Positions 47,948-59,790 of a stretch of 64,000 bases of DNA are shown here, piece after piece (position 1 is the first letter of the stretch; each line of letters opens with the position of its first letter). The DNA is taken from positions 16,430,440 to 16,494,439 of the forward strand of contig CP136061.1 in the NCBI GenBank assembly GCA_032622095.1. Reading direction: 5' to 3'. A model generated the notes under the pieces. The model was not told where the DNA came from. It searched no databases and saw nothing but the letters and a program-made list of their open reading frames with translations. The position numbers and the translations under genes were made by a program. This stretch comes from Siphonodentalium dalli (lineage: Eukaryota; Mollusca; Scaphopoda; Gadilida; Siphonodentaliidae).

Positions 47948-49539
47948 TAATTATACCCGCACGACCGAAGTAAATGGTGGGTATACTGAATTACAAACTC
48001 CCTGTCCCCCAACCGTCCTCCATCCGACCGAGCAGATATCTCAACCATAAGTTGTCGGATCTCAAAATTCTCAATGAAATTTTGTATGGATGTTCACCAC
48101 TATATCAGTACGTTCAGATGGGTGTAACGATTGTGCAATAGTTTTGTTTGGGTTTTCCGTTTCAGAGTTATTCGTCTAGATCTGTATATCTAGAAATGTT
48201 GACATTTGGTGTAAACAATATCTATTCCCAATACAACACAGATTAATATTTTAACAAAATGCTGGTGGATAATTATGGGTTATTGGAATGGGATGAGACA
48301 ACAAGCCTATTGTGCATTTGTTGTCATTGTGTCCGTCTCCCTGAGTATCTCAGTCATGGGTAATATGATCTTAATGAATTTTGGTATGTATGTGCTCATC
48401 ACATGGCCTTATAGTATTTATAGTGGTGTACACATTCTCCGTTCCAGAGTTATGCTCATGTGTTTATCTGTACAAGATTGTCTCAGTCACAGGATATCAT
48501 ATCTCAAATTTGGTAATTGGTTTGAATGTTCACCAAAGAAGTTTTAAATGGTTTTTGTGCTATGGTGGTATTTCTCTTTGTTCATATATAGCAATGTTGA
48601 TATATGTCTGTCCATATGATTGTCTCAACCATGAGGCATCAGACCTCAATGGAGTTGTGTAGATACAAGGACAGCTTTAAAAAAATTATGCGTTGATGCG
48701 ATCGAAAATAGTCGTGCGATGTCTCAATCCTGAGACGTCAGAGCTCAATGAAATTGGGTAGGGACTAATCATGCCCTGAATCTCGACTATTATTCATTAG
48801 GCTACCATAGAGTGAAACGTTTCATACATGCACGCACTTAATAAAACAAGAAAACCAATGTCAGAAATGGTAACGCGCTCAAGATCATATATTATAAACC
48901 CAAGATTGTAATTATAGAATATAAAATATAATGGTTTTGCGAATGACCAACTCAGAATTCCTTTAAAATAACAATAACAACCAGCACCTAATTAACGAAC
49001 CGGCGGTCGACTCGGCCGTCTCCGTCCAAACCCCCAGTGGGCTGCAGAACGAAAACTGTCTATAAAAGTTGAAATATAGGACTTACAAATTATCTTTTTC
49101 ATTTCTTTTATTTGTTATTGACATAGCTTATCACAAACCAAAATGAACATTAATCAATGTTAATTAACGCCAATAAACGAAATTGAAATTCCCAACTACA
49201 CCTTTTACCGGTGACCGGCCTCCTAATCGCGCAGTTCGACTTTTAATCATACCAAAAATTCCCATTCTATAAATAAAACCTCCATTGATAATGTCAGCGC
49301 CCATGTGGAACGATAATATCTCCACCAGTTATACACGCGGCGCGCGTAATTAATAATCATAAAGTTTACGACGTCAGTACTATCGATTGGACCTTGAGAG
49401 AGATTTTTGTTTATTCCTCCACGTAATGGAGACATAGTGTACAATTACATAATAATTATAGAACGACTTCAAAATATTTGAACTTCTTACACGATTAGCA
49501 ATGTTTGTTGACAGTTTTGTTTATATAAAGATGGTTTCA

Positions 49540-49646
49540 GTGAGAGCTTTCCGATGAATGGCAACAAGCCATATTTCCGACTAAATCCTGAAAAGTTACC
49601 CATAATTCTGATGTGGTTAAGAAGTCGACTACTTAGAGCATTACTG
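49540..49646. mobile_element. Mariner-type MITE, truncated inverted copy
   Basis: Begins at GAGAGCTTTCCGATGAATGG and ends with ACTTAGAGCATTACTG followed by TA. It lacks one TIR. The sequence beyond it to 49790 also matches 47662-47808 in inverted orientation. Confidence 0.7.
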
Positions 49647-49848
49647 TACATCGACAAAATCCCCGCCCATACTCTGCAAACTGATTCCCATACCGTGTAT
49701 GGGAGTAGTGGGTTGATTGCTGGGTAATTGAGCCGATATAGTCATTTCACAAATGCGACAAGCGATTACTGCTCAAATTTGGCACTATTAGTGTATATTA
49801 ATACTAAGCTAAAGTTGATTCGATTGTTTCGTCTCTTCATTGCACCAG

Positions 49849-49951
49849 CTCCACCCAGAGAACCCACTCCTCCACCTTCAAAACAATTAGTGATGCCGAA
49901 GGAAGGAGATTTGCCAGACTACTGGGGTGACTTCAACTTCCAGAAAATTCA
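49849..49951 (+). CDS. Cadherin-like gene, exon 9 (proline-rich tail)
   Basis: Acceptor GCACCAG/CTCCACCC, phase 1. It encodes TPPREPTPPPSKQLVMPKEG, then DLPDYWGDFNFQKIQ, with donor ATTCA/GTAAGT in phase 2. PPTPPREPTPPP, which straddles the exon 8/9 junction, is a plausible SH3-type ligand (inference). The acidic/aromatic DLPDYWGDFNF patch is not a catenin-binding sequence that I recognise. Without splicing the frame ends in a TAA that overlaps the donor. Confidence 0.78.
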
Positions 49952-50249
49952 GTAAGTTATAACGAACTTTCCTTCACTTTTTTGATATGCGGAATAACTT
50001 GTCATTTAGCTGAATAATTTTCTTCATCCTTTGGTAAATTTACCAGATCATAGTATTAATCGACAGGAGCTGGAGACATGCTTGGTAAGGAAGTGGATAT
50101 ATTTTTGAGGTCTCTCTTGGTGGGGTGTGTGCATGAGGCTGTAGCCAACGTAGAATTTCCATCTCCACCACTTTAACCAATCCGAAGTTGCACAAGTTCG
50201 GGGAATTCTATTACAGACCCGCCTCGAAACTGGTGCACCGAACTATCTA

Positions 50250-50510
50250 AATGTTGGACATTTTGGCCTCCATGGTGCGAAAAGATCGAAATGTTGGATA
50301 TTTCAGTCCAAAAAAGTTACCAAAAATTAGGAAAATATTCGAATTTTGGTCTAAAAACAACAAACTTCCAAATTTAGGACATTCTCCCCTCTATATATGG
50401 TTCGAAAAATCCGAAATGGTACGTTGTCGTTTCAGTCAAAACATTTTACCGAAATTAGGAAGATATTCGACTTTTGGTCTGAAAACAACGAATTACACAC
50501 TATATACTGG
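50250..50510 (+). repeat. Two 129-bp tandem units in intron 9
   Basis: AAATTAGGAAAATATTCGAA (50324-50343) and AAATTAGGAAGATATTCGAC (50452-50471) mark two related units. Bases 50512-50760 hold only unique AT-rich intron. Confidence 0.6.
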
Positions 50511-50766
50511 TTGCAGAATCAGATTATCAGAACAATTTCCATCCATTTTTGGTATGAATTTCAATCTGATGTTACAGTTGTGTCAGACATGAAATTTCAA
50601 ACTGTTGAACATTTTGACCAAAGTTTAATGGTAATACATATATATATCCACTTGTGTTCGAAAATAAGTTGGCAGGCCTACATTTATATGTGTACCCATG
50701 CGATTTTGGTATACATCCAATTGACGATCATAACATTGTCCTGATTCTGTCTTTTCATCTTTTCAG

Positions 50767-50782
50767 GAACACGTACCACTAG
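50767..50782 (+). CDS. Cadherin-like gene, terminal coding exon with stop
   Basis: The acceptor TTTTCAG/GAACACG follows a good pyrimidine tract. The first base completes a Gln codon and the frame reads N-T-Y-H then TAG (50780-50782). The protein end is therefore FQKIQNTYH, which is not a typical PDZ ligand. The 3' UTR should follow; no AATAAA was seen within the next 200 bases, so its end is not placed. Confidence 0.68.
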
Positions 50783-50929
50783 GATGGCGTCGTTGGAAAA
50801 GATTGTTTTTTTAATATATTTATTGAAATCAACAACATGTTAAAGAATGACATGGTATACAACAAAACTAAATTGAAAATTGTTCTACTGTTCTATTAGA
50901 GAGAGCGCGAGAGATAGAAATATATATAT

Positions 50930-51021
50930 ACAAAGAGAGAGAGAGAGAGAGATATATATATATATATATATATATTTTGAGAACTACGTGTATATGTGTG
51001 TATATATATATGTGTGTGGGT
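50930..51021 (+). repeat. GA/TA microsatellite just after the cadherin-like stop
   Basis: GAGAGAGAGA followed by TATATATATA runs and TGTGTATATATATATGTGTG. Confidence 0.85.
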
Positions 51022-51249
51022 ACTTCATAGAATCTAAAATGGCTGCGCGGATTGAGCTCAAACTTCCGATCTAAGGGTAAAATCCCACGGATACCGTCGG
51101 CGTCGCGTTTTGGAGAAGCTCAGAGCACCCGTTCTCCACTCTCAGTCGCAAAAAAACGGCACTGCGGTGGTTAATCAAGTGATAATTTAATGAGCGTTGT
51201 ATATGACGCGTCGCTATAAAAGAGCGTTTGTTTACAATTCAACGCAACG

Positions 51250-51605
51250 TTATCGCTCTAAATTTACCATCGAAAAAATTTAATTTCTTTTATCAAAAAC
51301 ATAATTACGTGCTGGACTCTGTCATTTTAAGAATATGTAACTATTATACACATACACACCAAGTTTCAGCTTAAAATTTTGATAAATAAGAGTTTTATTG
51401 ACATAAATCGATTTTAATGGGAAATACTATGTTAAAATTTAGCATCGAAAAAATTTAATTTCTTCCATCTAAAACATAATTACGTGTTGGACTGTTTCAT
51501 TTTAAGAATATATAAGTATTACACGCAGTCACACGAAGTCTCAGCTTGAAATTTTGAAAAATAAGAGTTTTATCGACATAAATCGATTTGAATGCGAAAT
51601 CATGT
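51250..51605 (+). repeat. Two 180-bp tandem units
   Basis: ATCGAAAAAATTTAATTTCT occurs at 51269-51288 and 51444-51463, each followed by CATAATTACGTG and ATAAGAGTTTTAT blocks. Confidence 0.75.
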
Positions 51606-51979
51606 GTTAATAAATTTTGGGGCTCAGCTGTTCTTTGTGTTTTCTAAGCTGCTTCATATTGGGCCCCAGGGTTATTATTTTCGATACACTGTTATAAATT
51701 CTATGGAAGCAAATTGGTCAACCCGGGACGGGTCAACCGATTGAGTACATTTGTCCCGAAAGTGTCACGGACGGGGGGAGTGTTTTGGACGAGTCAAATC
51801 ATGACCACGACCTGACCTTGACCTACAAAATTGTCAATTCAAGGTCAAATCGGGTAAAACTTACTGATTTCGACGAAATTTGGTACAAATGCAGCACAAG
51901 TGTCTCGGAACCTGTTGCAATTGCTTTTTCGAACAAAGCCATGGGACGAATGCCGCCAGTGGCGGGCTAACCTGCTAGT

Positions 51980-52181
51980 ATATATATATAGAGAGAGAAT
52001 GTGAGGGAGATAGATATAAATTACAGGGGTGCGAACTGCAGGCTGTGCTGGTTATATTATAGAAAGGGTGTAGAGTGGAGAACGGTATATTGCAAACAAA
52101 ATAAAGGGTAGCAAACAAAATAAAGGATAGCAAACAGACTATATATACTGAGAATATCTGCAACTCGAGACGAAGAGAGAT

Positions 52182-52239
<58 letters not shown>

Positions 52240-52350
52240 GAAAGAGAGAGAGGAGAGAGAGAGAGAAGAGAGAGATAGAGAGAACAAAATAGAGGGGATG
52301 GAGATAGAAAGAGAGAGAAAGAGAGAGAGAGAGATAGATCGATAGAGAGA
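51980..52350 (+). repeat. GA-rich microsatellite
   Basis: Long runs of GAGAGAGA with occasional A or G interruptions, especially 52165-52345. Minus-strand Leu/Ser-only frames here are artefacts. Confidence 0.9.
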
Positions 52351-52738
52351 TGGGGAGAGATAGTTTTAGACCGAATAAAGATATGGCGAGGGAAAGATTC
52401 TGTCTCACATTTCGTCAATTTAATCGTCAAATACGGATTATTTTTATGTTTTGTTATACTTCACAGATTATTTATTTTCGTAATTTGTTTTTAATAATGC
52501 TATTTCACTTCTGTGATGTTTCCTTCTCTTATTCCCATGTCATCATAATTGTAAGGTAAACTAACGTCCATGGGCTTGTTAAAATATCTAGTCCGGTTTT
52601 CAAGCTTGATCTGAGTTGAGATTCAGATCGATACTTGGCCATTTCAATAAGAAATGAGAATTTGTTCACGCTCTCTTGAGTATGCACATTGAAGCAATGA
52701 ACACTCATACTGAGTCCGTACCTCCATATATATGATAT

Positions 52739-52918
52739 ATGATATATTTAAGAATTGAATGTAGTGGGTGTGTGTTATTGGGGGATACGGCGCTGGGTTG
52801 TTGGGGTACATGTGTGAACCGCGAAACGGTTCATACTAAATGTTCACCCAACGACCACATCGCCGTATCCCCCAATAACACACACACACACCCACTACAT
52901 TCATTTCTTATATTGATA
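52739..52918. repeat. 180-bp hairpin element
   Basis: Arms GAATGTAGTGGGTGTGTGTT and its complement near 52875-52905 share about 50 bp, including GGGGGATACGGCG / CGCCGTATCCCCC. The loop contains GAACCGCGAAACGGTTC, itself palindromic. A foldback MITE is likely. Confidence 0.7.
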
Positions 52919-53371
52919 TAGCTTTTTGATGATTTATTCCCATAAAAAAGCTGAGTGTATTCTTAGCCCACGCAGCACATTACGTCAGCCCAATATAAGA
53001 TTTCCAAGCACTTAGCAACGGTAACGTGATCGATATAAACACTGACTTCAGATGTAATTGGGCTGAACATTGAAAATCACGCCCAATTATTCTGCTGACC
53101 GCTTTTAGTGATGCACTAAAGTCCAAATAAATCGAAATTGTGAAAACGGCTTACCATACTATACATACTTAAAAAAATATTTGTAGTTTAGTAAAAACGC
53201 AAATCAGTTGTGTCAGGACCCATCTTTTGAATTTCAGGTTGTGAATAACAGGTTTCTGCAAGTATCAAAAATTGGTCGCCTCAGCACCACCTTAAAGGGG
53301 TACTGTACACTAAATCCAGCCATTTATGGCCGGACCATCTCCTATTACACTCAACAGAATATATGCAATTA

Positions 53372-53784
53372 AAGGCCCACTTAATTTTCGAATCACCAGA
53401 TCACATGTTCCATGTTATATACCATTTGAAAGAAGAAGCTCCAAAACATTGTATTATTAATTGATCCGGTCGAATAAACTGGGAACATGTTGTTTTTGTC
53501 AAGGTACCAAGATGTGTTCTGTATTTAATTTTGATCCGGACTGTACTATAAAGTATATTATACTCAATGGAAGGGGAATAACTCTACCTCTTAGTTTGAA
53601 TTCTGATGCATTCTGGGTTGACAAGGGGGAAGTCTTGGAATGAATCTTTATCACTTGGTGGACAGTCCTAGGCAACAGCTGCTTCGTATTCTGGTGGAAT
53701 ATATATATTTTTTGGTTCCTCTTCCAAAACGTATATAATATGGAAGTATGTTATCTGGGCATTCGAAAATAAAGTGGGCCTTTA
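53372..53784. repeat. TIR repeat with AAAGGCCCACTT ends
   Basis: TTAAAGGCCCACTTAATTTT and its inverted counterpart near 53760-53784 (AAAATAAAGTGGGCCTTTAA) bound a 410-bp segment. A solitary end of the same family lies at about 2247-2276 (GAAAATTAAGTGGGCCTTTA). Confidence 0.55.
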
Positions 53785-54959
53785 ATCAATGAACTTGAGC
53801 CAGGGATGAGTGCAAAATACATACTTTAAGAAGAAAGCCCACCATCACTACAACGACAATGATAGACAATGATTATGTGCTATCTCGCTCTCTTTTTATT
53901 TTGCTCTCTTAATAAAACTATTGTTCCAAACTCCATGCAGCGCCATCTCCGTTAGGACCTATCACTGCGATTGATCACTGCCACAAGGAGGGTACTTTGC
54001 GGACCGATGCATCTATTTTTACGTATCGTCGGAACTATATTTAGTCACCTAAGGCTTATTTTGACCACCACAGGTTTGCAATAATGGTAATTATTTCGGT
54101 ATTGATGAGAACAATATGAACTGAGCCAGACACAGACAATTTTAATCATAAAACATAAGAACTAAGATCAGGTCAGAAATCCTTACCAAATGTCCTTGTG
54201 GCAGTGGTATCTCATCGGAGCGATGTGAGATAACTCTGCCTGGAGTTTGCTATTGTTCCTCATCCCGATCAACGAACAGCTTTTTTTGTATCGGATAACA
54301 GTGAGTCATTAGTAGAGGTATGTGTATTTGCTTGATTCCGTTGATAACACCCACGGATTCCCACTAATGGACGGCGTTTTGTTGAGGATATTATCGGAGT
54401 TATTGTTAAATGGATATTTGATCTTGCGAATGCTGGTCTAAAAACTAAAATATAGCCTGAAGCTTGCTGGATTGTGCAAACAGTTTCTGTCTACTGCGAC
54501 ATGTATATCTGCTACCCACATAGAATCATAGTCGAAAAATCGATAATAGGTTTCCACAAGCGAATTCGCGTTTAAAACATGTATAGTGCAGATTGCATTG
54601 AGGTCTATTAAAACTGCAAGGCAGAGTTCTGTTCCTCGATACGCTGGTCGGACCACTACCACCACGTACAGATGTAAGCTTTTCTCACATTTTGTATTAC
54701 AGACTTTTGTCAGTCATAGTTTTTTCTTTATTATTCTGAGAAACTAATCTGAAAATTGCCTGATCTGATCAAACTATAGTCCGAATTTGTCCGATATATA
54801 CACTGTAAAATGTCACCGTTGTTTTTAAGGTATAATACGGTAAATTAGTTACAGTATCGAGTCGTAAACTCATTTTCATTATAATAACAATGTTGTTTGC
54901 ATCGTTCTAGAGAACATGAGTGTATTTTGCACTAATCCATGGCTGAAATTCATTCATTC

Positions 54960-56010
54960 AATTATTTGCACTTAAGCGCAAATACCACATATTGTGCTTA
55001 AGCACAAATAGGGCGTTTACGCTTATGCGTATGAATTGTGCTTAAGCGCAATTAATTGCGCTTAAGCGTAATGAATTGCGCTTAAGCGAAATTAATTGCG
55101 CTTAAGTGTAATTGTGACTACTATCTAACCTACCCATAAACTATTGGCATGACCTGGTGTATCACCTAGCAACACAAGAGGAGCATATTGGGCTAATTTT
55201 AACCTGTTTGAATTAGCCTGAGTACTCAACAGTCAACTGAGAGTATGTGTTCAACAATGATAATCCCTAATTACATATTATCAGCATCCCTATATCCAAA
55301 GAATTGATGTCTCCTTCCCGGAACTCTAGTAATTTTTTATATGATGTTTTTTAATGTATTTTTGCACAGATTTGGGCCATTAATATGGTCATATACTATA
55401 GCATGCATGTGATGTCACTGCACGAGGGCTTGCTTACCTCATATGGTTTACTTATTGACTTAAATCATGAGAAAAACCATATTTTAATATTATCAGCATC
55501 CCTGTCCCAAAAAATTGGTGTCTCATTGCTGGAGCTTCGGTGTCTCAGTCCTCGAGCTCTAGTTTTTTTTTATTAAATCATCATCTCTTGCACAAATCTA
55601 TAGTATTTCCATGGTCATATAGTGTGAATGTGGTCCACCGAGGGCTTGGTTCCCTCATATGGTGTGCCTGTATACTCGAAAATTGAAGAAAATCAAAGTC
55701 GCCTCGACTAATACAGAAAGTAATGCTATTGCGAGTAGCCCCAACTAATATATACCGAAGATAATATAATGCTATCACGAGTCGCTCCAACTAAAACAGA
55801 AGGTGATACTATTGTGAGTCAGACATTTTGATAAAGCAGTTGGGCTAGCTCCCTACCCATCCACATCAATGAAAACAAGAGGTGATATGTCAATAGGAGT
55901 TAAGGTTAAGTTATGGATAAACCTATTTATTCACCAGGGATGTTTTGTTACATATAATCATGAGTTGCGCTTAAGCGCAAATAATTACGCTTAAGCGCAA
56001 TTAATTATTA
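54960..56010. repeat. Array of CTTAAG-centred palindromes
   Basis: Between 54960 and 55115 GCGCTTAAGCGCAAT or a close variant recurs about every 20 bp, and twice more at 55965-56005. Each unit is its own reverse complement around CTTAAG. Between them lie a 213-bp tandem duplication (55282 and 55495) and a roughly 60-bp repeat (55690-55830). Confidence 0.75.
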
Positions 56011-56339
56011 AATGTGAATTTGGCCTCCCATAATTGTCAATATAAATTTTGCCAACCCTAATTATTATATGGTTGAATCACCTATAGAAACTTTTCCAAG
56101 ATGACTTGGCACTGCAATGCTACATCGGGACAATACATAGGCATCTTTCCTGGAACGGTAATATTCACAAACCCACAGCAGTGTAGACCCATAGGTTTAT
56201 CGTTATCAAGTTGTAATATATATATAACAAGAGGTGTGCACTCGAGTGCTAACATACCCCCCACCGTGGCAAATTCAACCCGCATTATCCGTAAACCCAA
56301 CAAAAAAGATTTTTAACTTTAAAGAAAAATTCGGACTAA

Positions 56340-56575
56340 TAATATCGATATGGTGTCACTTCCTTGTGCGCTGTAACACATATGATAAGATGCGTAAACA
56401 CTTCTTTTATGAGATAGGGATGATGAGTGATAAATTTATTGGATTGAATGAAGGCCAAAAATTCCAATACATAATGCAAAATAACGAGCCTCATACATGC
56501 AACATAATCTGCAACATGGTCCGGACATTTTTCAAAGAAAGGTCAGATTCTGCTGATATAATAATGAAATAGTTA
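56340..56575 (+). pseudogene. LINE ORF2 C-terminal remnant
   Basis: The + strand frame WCHFLVRCNTYDKMRKHFF, then FIGLNEGQKFQYIMQNNEPH and MVRTFFKERS, matches the C-terminal zinc-binding tail of invertebrate LINEs (HFLLxCPxYxxxRxxF...FxxL...EKFxYIM...FxxxCFxxR). The expected upstream C-x2-C is not seen and the frame has no LINE context before it. Confidence 0.55.
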
Positions 56576-56694
56576 CTGCAGTATATGTATTATGTTGAAT
56601 CATTGTTGATATTGTTATATATATTTGTTATTTTGACATCGGTCTCGTGTGGACGTTTTATGTCATTAAACTATTTATCTATCAAGAAGCTTGT

Positions 56695-57180
56695 ACAGAA
56701 AAAATTATTCAAATTGGTTCATATTTGTTAAAGTTATTAAGTCGGACAAAATTTTCTAAGTCAAAATAAGTCGGAAATGAAGTGTAATATTACGAAAAAC
56801 AGTCTGAGCCTATCCCTAGCCGTATCATGTAGAGATGGTATTGTGAGAAGCATGTATACCAAAAATTATTGAAATCGGTTCATATTTGTTAAAGTTATTA
56901 AGTCGGACAGAATTTTCTAAGTCAAAATAAGTCGAAAATGAGGCGTAACCTAAAAACAAAAGTCGGACGGAACCGCAATTAGCATCATGCGGAGAGGCAG
57001 TCCTAAGGAGATTGCATACAATTTTTTTTTTAAATCGGTTCATAGTTGTTCGAGTTATGAGGTCGGACGGACGGACGGGCGGACGGACTGATACACGAAG
57101 GGAGAAAGCGTGACGGACGGACGGACGCAGTCAATCCAGTATACCCCCCATTTTCTTCGAAAGTGGGGGTATAAAAACAG
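56695..57180 (+). repeat. 160-bp tandem repeat ending in GGACGGAC and a hairpin
   Basis: GGTTCATATTTGTTAAAGTT or a variant occurs near 56716, 56877 and 57037. The array ends with GGACGGACGGACGGGCGGAC and the hairpin TACCCCCCATTTTC / GAAAGTGGGGGTA (57140-57172). This layout is typical of mollusc interspersed repeats (general knowledge). Confidence 0.7.
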
Positions 57181-57927
57181 CATAACATCGGTTGAGTAAA
57201 CATTTCTCACAGCAAGATTTTAAATCTTTTTATTACACACTCCGCCTGTGTTGAAGGTGTTTTTTCAGTAATTTAAGTCAACTAGCTTCCGTCATGGTAA
57301 CCTACTTAGGATGTAAACGGGTTTGGTCCGAGCCTCATGTTGCATTTACAAATAAAAAATATATATGTGCCGAAACTGTCAATTCCCTTTTATGTGCATG
57401 CTTCATTAAATAGCTGTAATTTTCTTTGTGCAGTTCTACAATTTGGTTGAACATCTGTCCACATCTCTATCTGCCATTATCCCTTGTGATATTGAAACGT
57501 CACATGGCTCAGTCGAGTCTACATAATTTGGAAGGAGGTATAAGATAGGTTGACCAATACACAAACTATTGATGAACCAGCTTCATTTGCTCTGAAAAAT
57601 ACTCTCGCTTAAAAGTTAAATAAACGCTCTTTATTGCTACCATATCGGGACTCGATCAACACTGGACGCTCTTTTTGGTTTCATGTGCAAATGGCTGTTT
57701 TAGTTTTGGTAGCGGATATCAGGTTTAATTTAGGTTTACAAGACGTATCGTGGCAGCCGATTGCACCAAATGTGCTCGCAAATGCCAGTAGACTATTCTA
57801 TTCAAGATGTTCCAGAAGAGAGAAGACTGAGAGATGCATCTCTTCTCGATGAAATATCTGAGGCGTCATTTCACTATCGAATTTGATTGATTTTCGAATA
57901 AAAAAACATGGCCACCAGGGGGGCGAC

Positions 57928-58523
57928 TCCTTTCATTACGCTCGCGTACTACGAGTAATGAAATCACACTGGGCAATGAATGGAATGACCGAGCGTAAAT
58001 TCAGCGTAAATACTCCGAGTACTCTGGGTAGTTTATAGAGTATTGTGATGTGACGTCACTTTCCGCGAAAAGATCGTTGTCAACTGAGAAAGCACATGGA
58101 AAATATTTATGTAATGAACTAAATGAATTTAATTTTAATAATTTGTCATAAATATGTAATATATAATTCAGAAATATATAATTCAATTGAATGACAGTTA
58201 AAATTATTTATCCAAAGTTTTAGAAACAGTAGTGTCAAGGTTTTTCTAAAAATAGGTATTTTGCTGGTTTGATAAAAGTCAAAATTATCGTTGGTTTCAT
58301 TGTGAATATCAGATATTTTTGCTAATCTACTTAAGTCTTCATCTGTTCGATACGCCCAGTGTGAGTTTTGGCAAATTTCCTGAATAAAAAAATACGTTTT
58401 GTTTGCAGTTTTTAGATTACTTCGGTTTGCTATTTTTAGATTACTCTCTCCGAGTCTCGGGTCACTAAAATCATTCCATTCATTTTACCGAGGGTAATTT
58501 ACTCGTAATGAAAGGAATCGCCA
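57928..58523. mobile_element. 600-bp TIR element with an unidentified open frame
   Basis: CGACTCCTTTCATTACG at the left is matched by inverted CGATTCCTTTCATTACG at the right, with GCAATGAATGGAATGA / AAAATGAATGGAATGA further in. The right half contains an ATG-less open frame on the minus strand (58146-58484). Confidence 0.55.
58146..58484 (-). other. Unidentified ATG-less open frame of 112 codons
   Basis: The frame opens after a TAA as NEWNDFSDPRLGESNLKIAN and continues NRSNLKTANKTYFFIQEI, NSHWAYRTDEDLSRLAKISD and FRKTLTLLFLKLWINNF to TGA. It is long for such AT-rich DNA and has protein-like composition, but I cannot assign a family. It might be an exon or remnant of a transposon protein. Coding status is unproven. 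Confidence 0.3.
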
Positions 58524-59049
58524 CCGGCAGCGATTTTGTATTTTACTCTTTGCTTGACTAAATCCTTTGGCACATACCCAACAGGCTATACCCCTCGTCC
58601 AGTCATCTCCAAACGTTTTTAGAATATTCAGAGTGACCTCTAGATGGGAGCCAACGATATTTTCCAAATTTCGTTAAGGATATTGTCTCAGCCGCCATCT
58701 TGGATTTTACTCTTTTCATGACTAAAATCCTTTGGCATACGTACCATACATGCCACACCCCTCACACAAACGTCATTATATGGTTATTTGTTGTGGCCTC
58801 TAGATTAAAGCTCTCAATTATTTTCCGAAAGTTGTTCAAAACATGGCGCCTGGAGCCATCTTGGAGTTCACCCTCCACATTTAGTGGAGAAAAGTTTGAA
58901 ATGAAATTAATTTCATTTACAAAATACAATCGATTTACTGAAACTTGTTCTTACTTCCTTCATTCTATTGACTGTTCAGCATAAAATTATTAACGCATCC
59001 CAAGTTGAGCTACAGTGTCATTGACACTTTCGTTTTAGACCTCTGTTGC

Positions 59050-59790
59050 ATTATCTCACAAATAAGTTTTTTTTCATATTATGTTTATATTCATTTACCA
59101 TTATGTATATAGTACAGAGTCGATTTTCCTTGCTTGTTTTATTTTATTAAAAAGTTTACAAAATTCTTTGTATTTTAAGACATTTATTTTAGAGGGATCC
59201 TGGTGGTTTTTTTTTTATATAAAACAGTTTAGCTTTATGTTCGGAGGAAATCATCAGTCCCTTGGAAATCCATGTTTTCTGTTTAGTAGATTTTTGTCTC
59301 GATTACTTCAGTGGACAAGCTATTTCAAGGGCATTTGAATAAATTTCCGTAAATGATTTATATGATTCCTGAGGACACGTTCTTCCAACAACACTATTAT
59401 AGTTAGCAAACATTAAAAGTCGTTTGAAGCAGAATATTTGTTCATATATAGTTCCGCTGGTATTCCGTCTTGGATTTTTGATCATATTTATTTTGTTTAC
59501 TCTCGTAACAGGAAAGTACCAAAGTGGTCAGATATATCAATTAGTATTATACCAGTTTTATAATCAATATTTGAGTCATTTATTAAAATTTGATCAATCA
59601 GAGTAGCAGTAAAGCCAGTCACTCTAGTCGGTTTTTGTTATTTTTGGGAGGAAACTAAGAGGCAAAGACATAGTTAAGAACAGTATTGGTTTTATCATGT
59701 CCATTGTATTTCAATAAGTACAAATTATTTCTTTATGCTCTTTAAACCATCTTCTCGTTCATTGTTTTAATTTATCTAGGTCTGCCTTTG
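59050..59790 (-). pseudogene. Decayed LINE ORF2 fragment (endonuclease end)
   Basis: Minus-strand frame near 59640-59510 reads KPTRVTGFTATLIDQILIND and ILIDISDHFGTFLLRE, the last endonuclease blocks of a jockey/CR1-like LINE. It continues in fragments with ESYKSFTEIYSNALEIACPL (59303-59485) and, after stops and shifts, TWISKGLMISSEHKAKLFYI. Several stops and shifts show long decay. The family differs from the intron 5 LINE. Confidence 0.75.

Larger units (their letters stand above)
47662..49790. repeat. Inverted duplication around mariner MITEs
   Basis: Bases 47662-47947 and 49540-49790 are inverted copies of one another. The shared part runs from AGTGCCAAATTTGAGCAGTA through CCCGCCCATACTC to the MITE. 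Spacer is about 1.6 kb. Confidence 0.7.
6412..50782 (+). other. Gene span: cadherin-repeat single-pass membrane protein, ten exons, 5' end missing
   Basis: Ten exons with AG/GT borders join in frame: lengths 175, 174, 144, 126, 183, 203, 752, 44, 103 and 16 nt total 1920 nt, exactly 640 codons including the stop. The product (639 residues in this window) has about five cadherin-type repeats, one transmembrane helix near residues 554-578 and a cytoplasmic tail of about 60 residues. Cadherin signatures include INYE in exon 6, the linkers NVNEPPTF and ITDTNDEIPTF, and Asp-rich turns such as ATDANGD, TDPDLGD and ATDFDID. Known of the family: such repeats bind calcium between domains and mediate adhesion or signalling at the cell surface. 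The tail has no catenin-binding region that I recognise. Several repeats carry paired cysteines, unusual for classical cadherins. The first exon found already starts inside the ectodomain, so signal peptide and earlier repeats lie outside the window or were not recognised. The subfamily is not identified. Confidence 0.88.

Noticed and set aside
51975-52430. 151-codon minus-strand Leu/Ser frame
   Set aside because: Translation of the GA microsatellite; all frames are open there.
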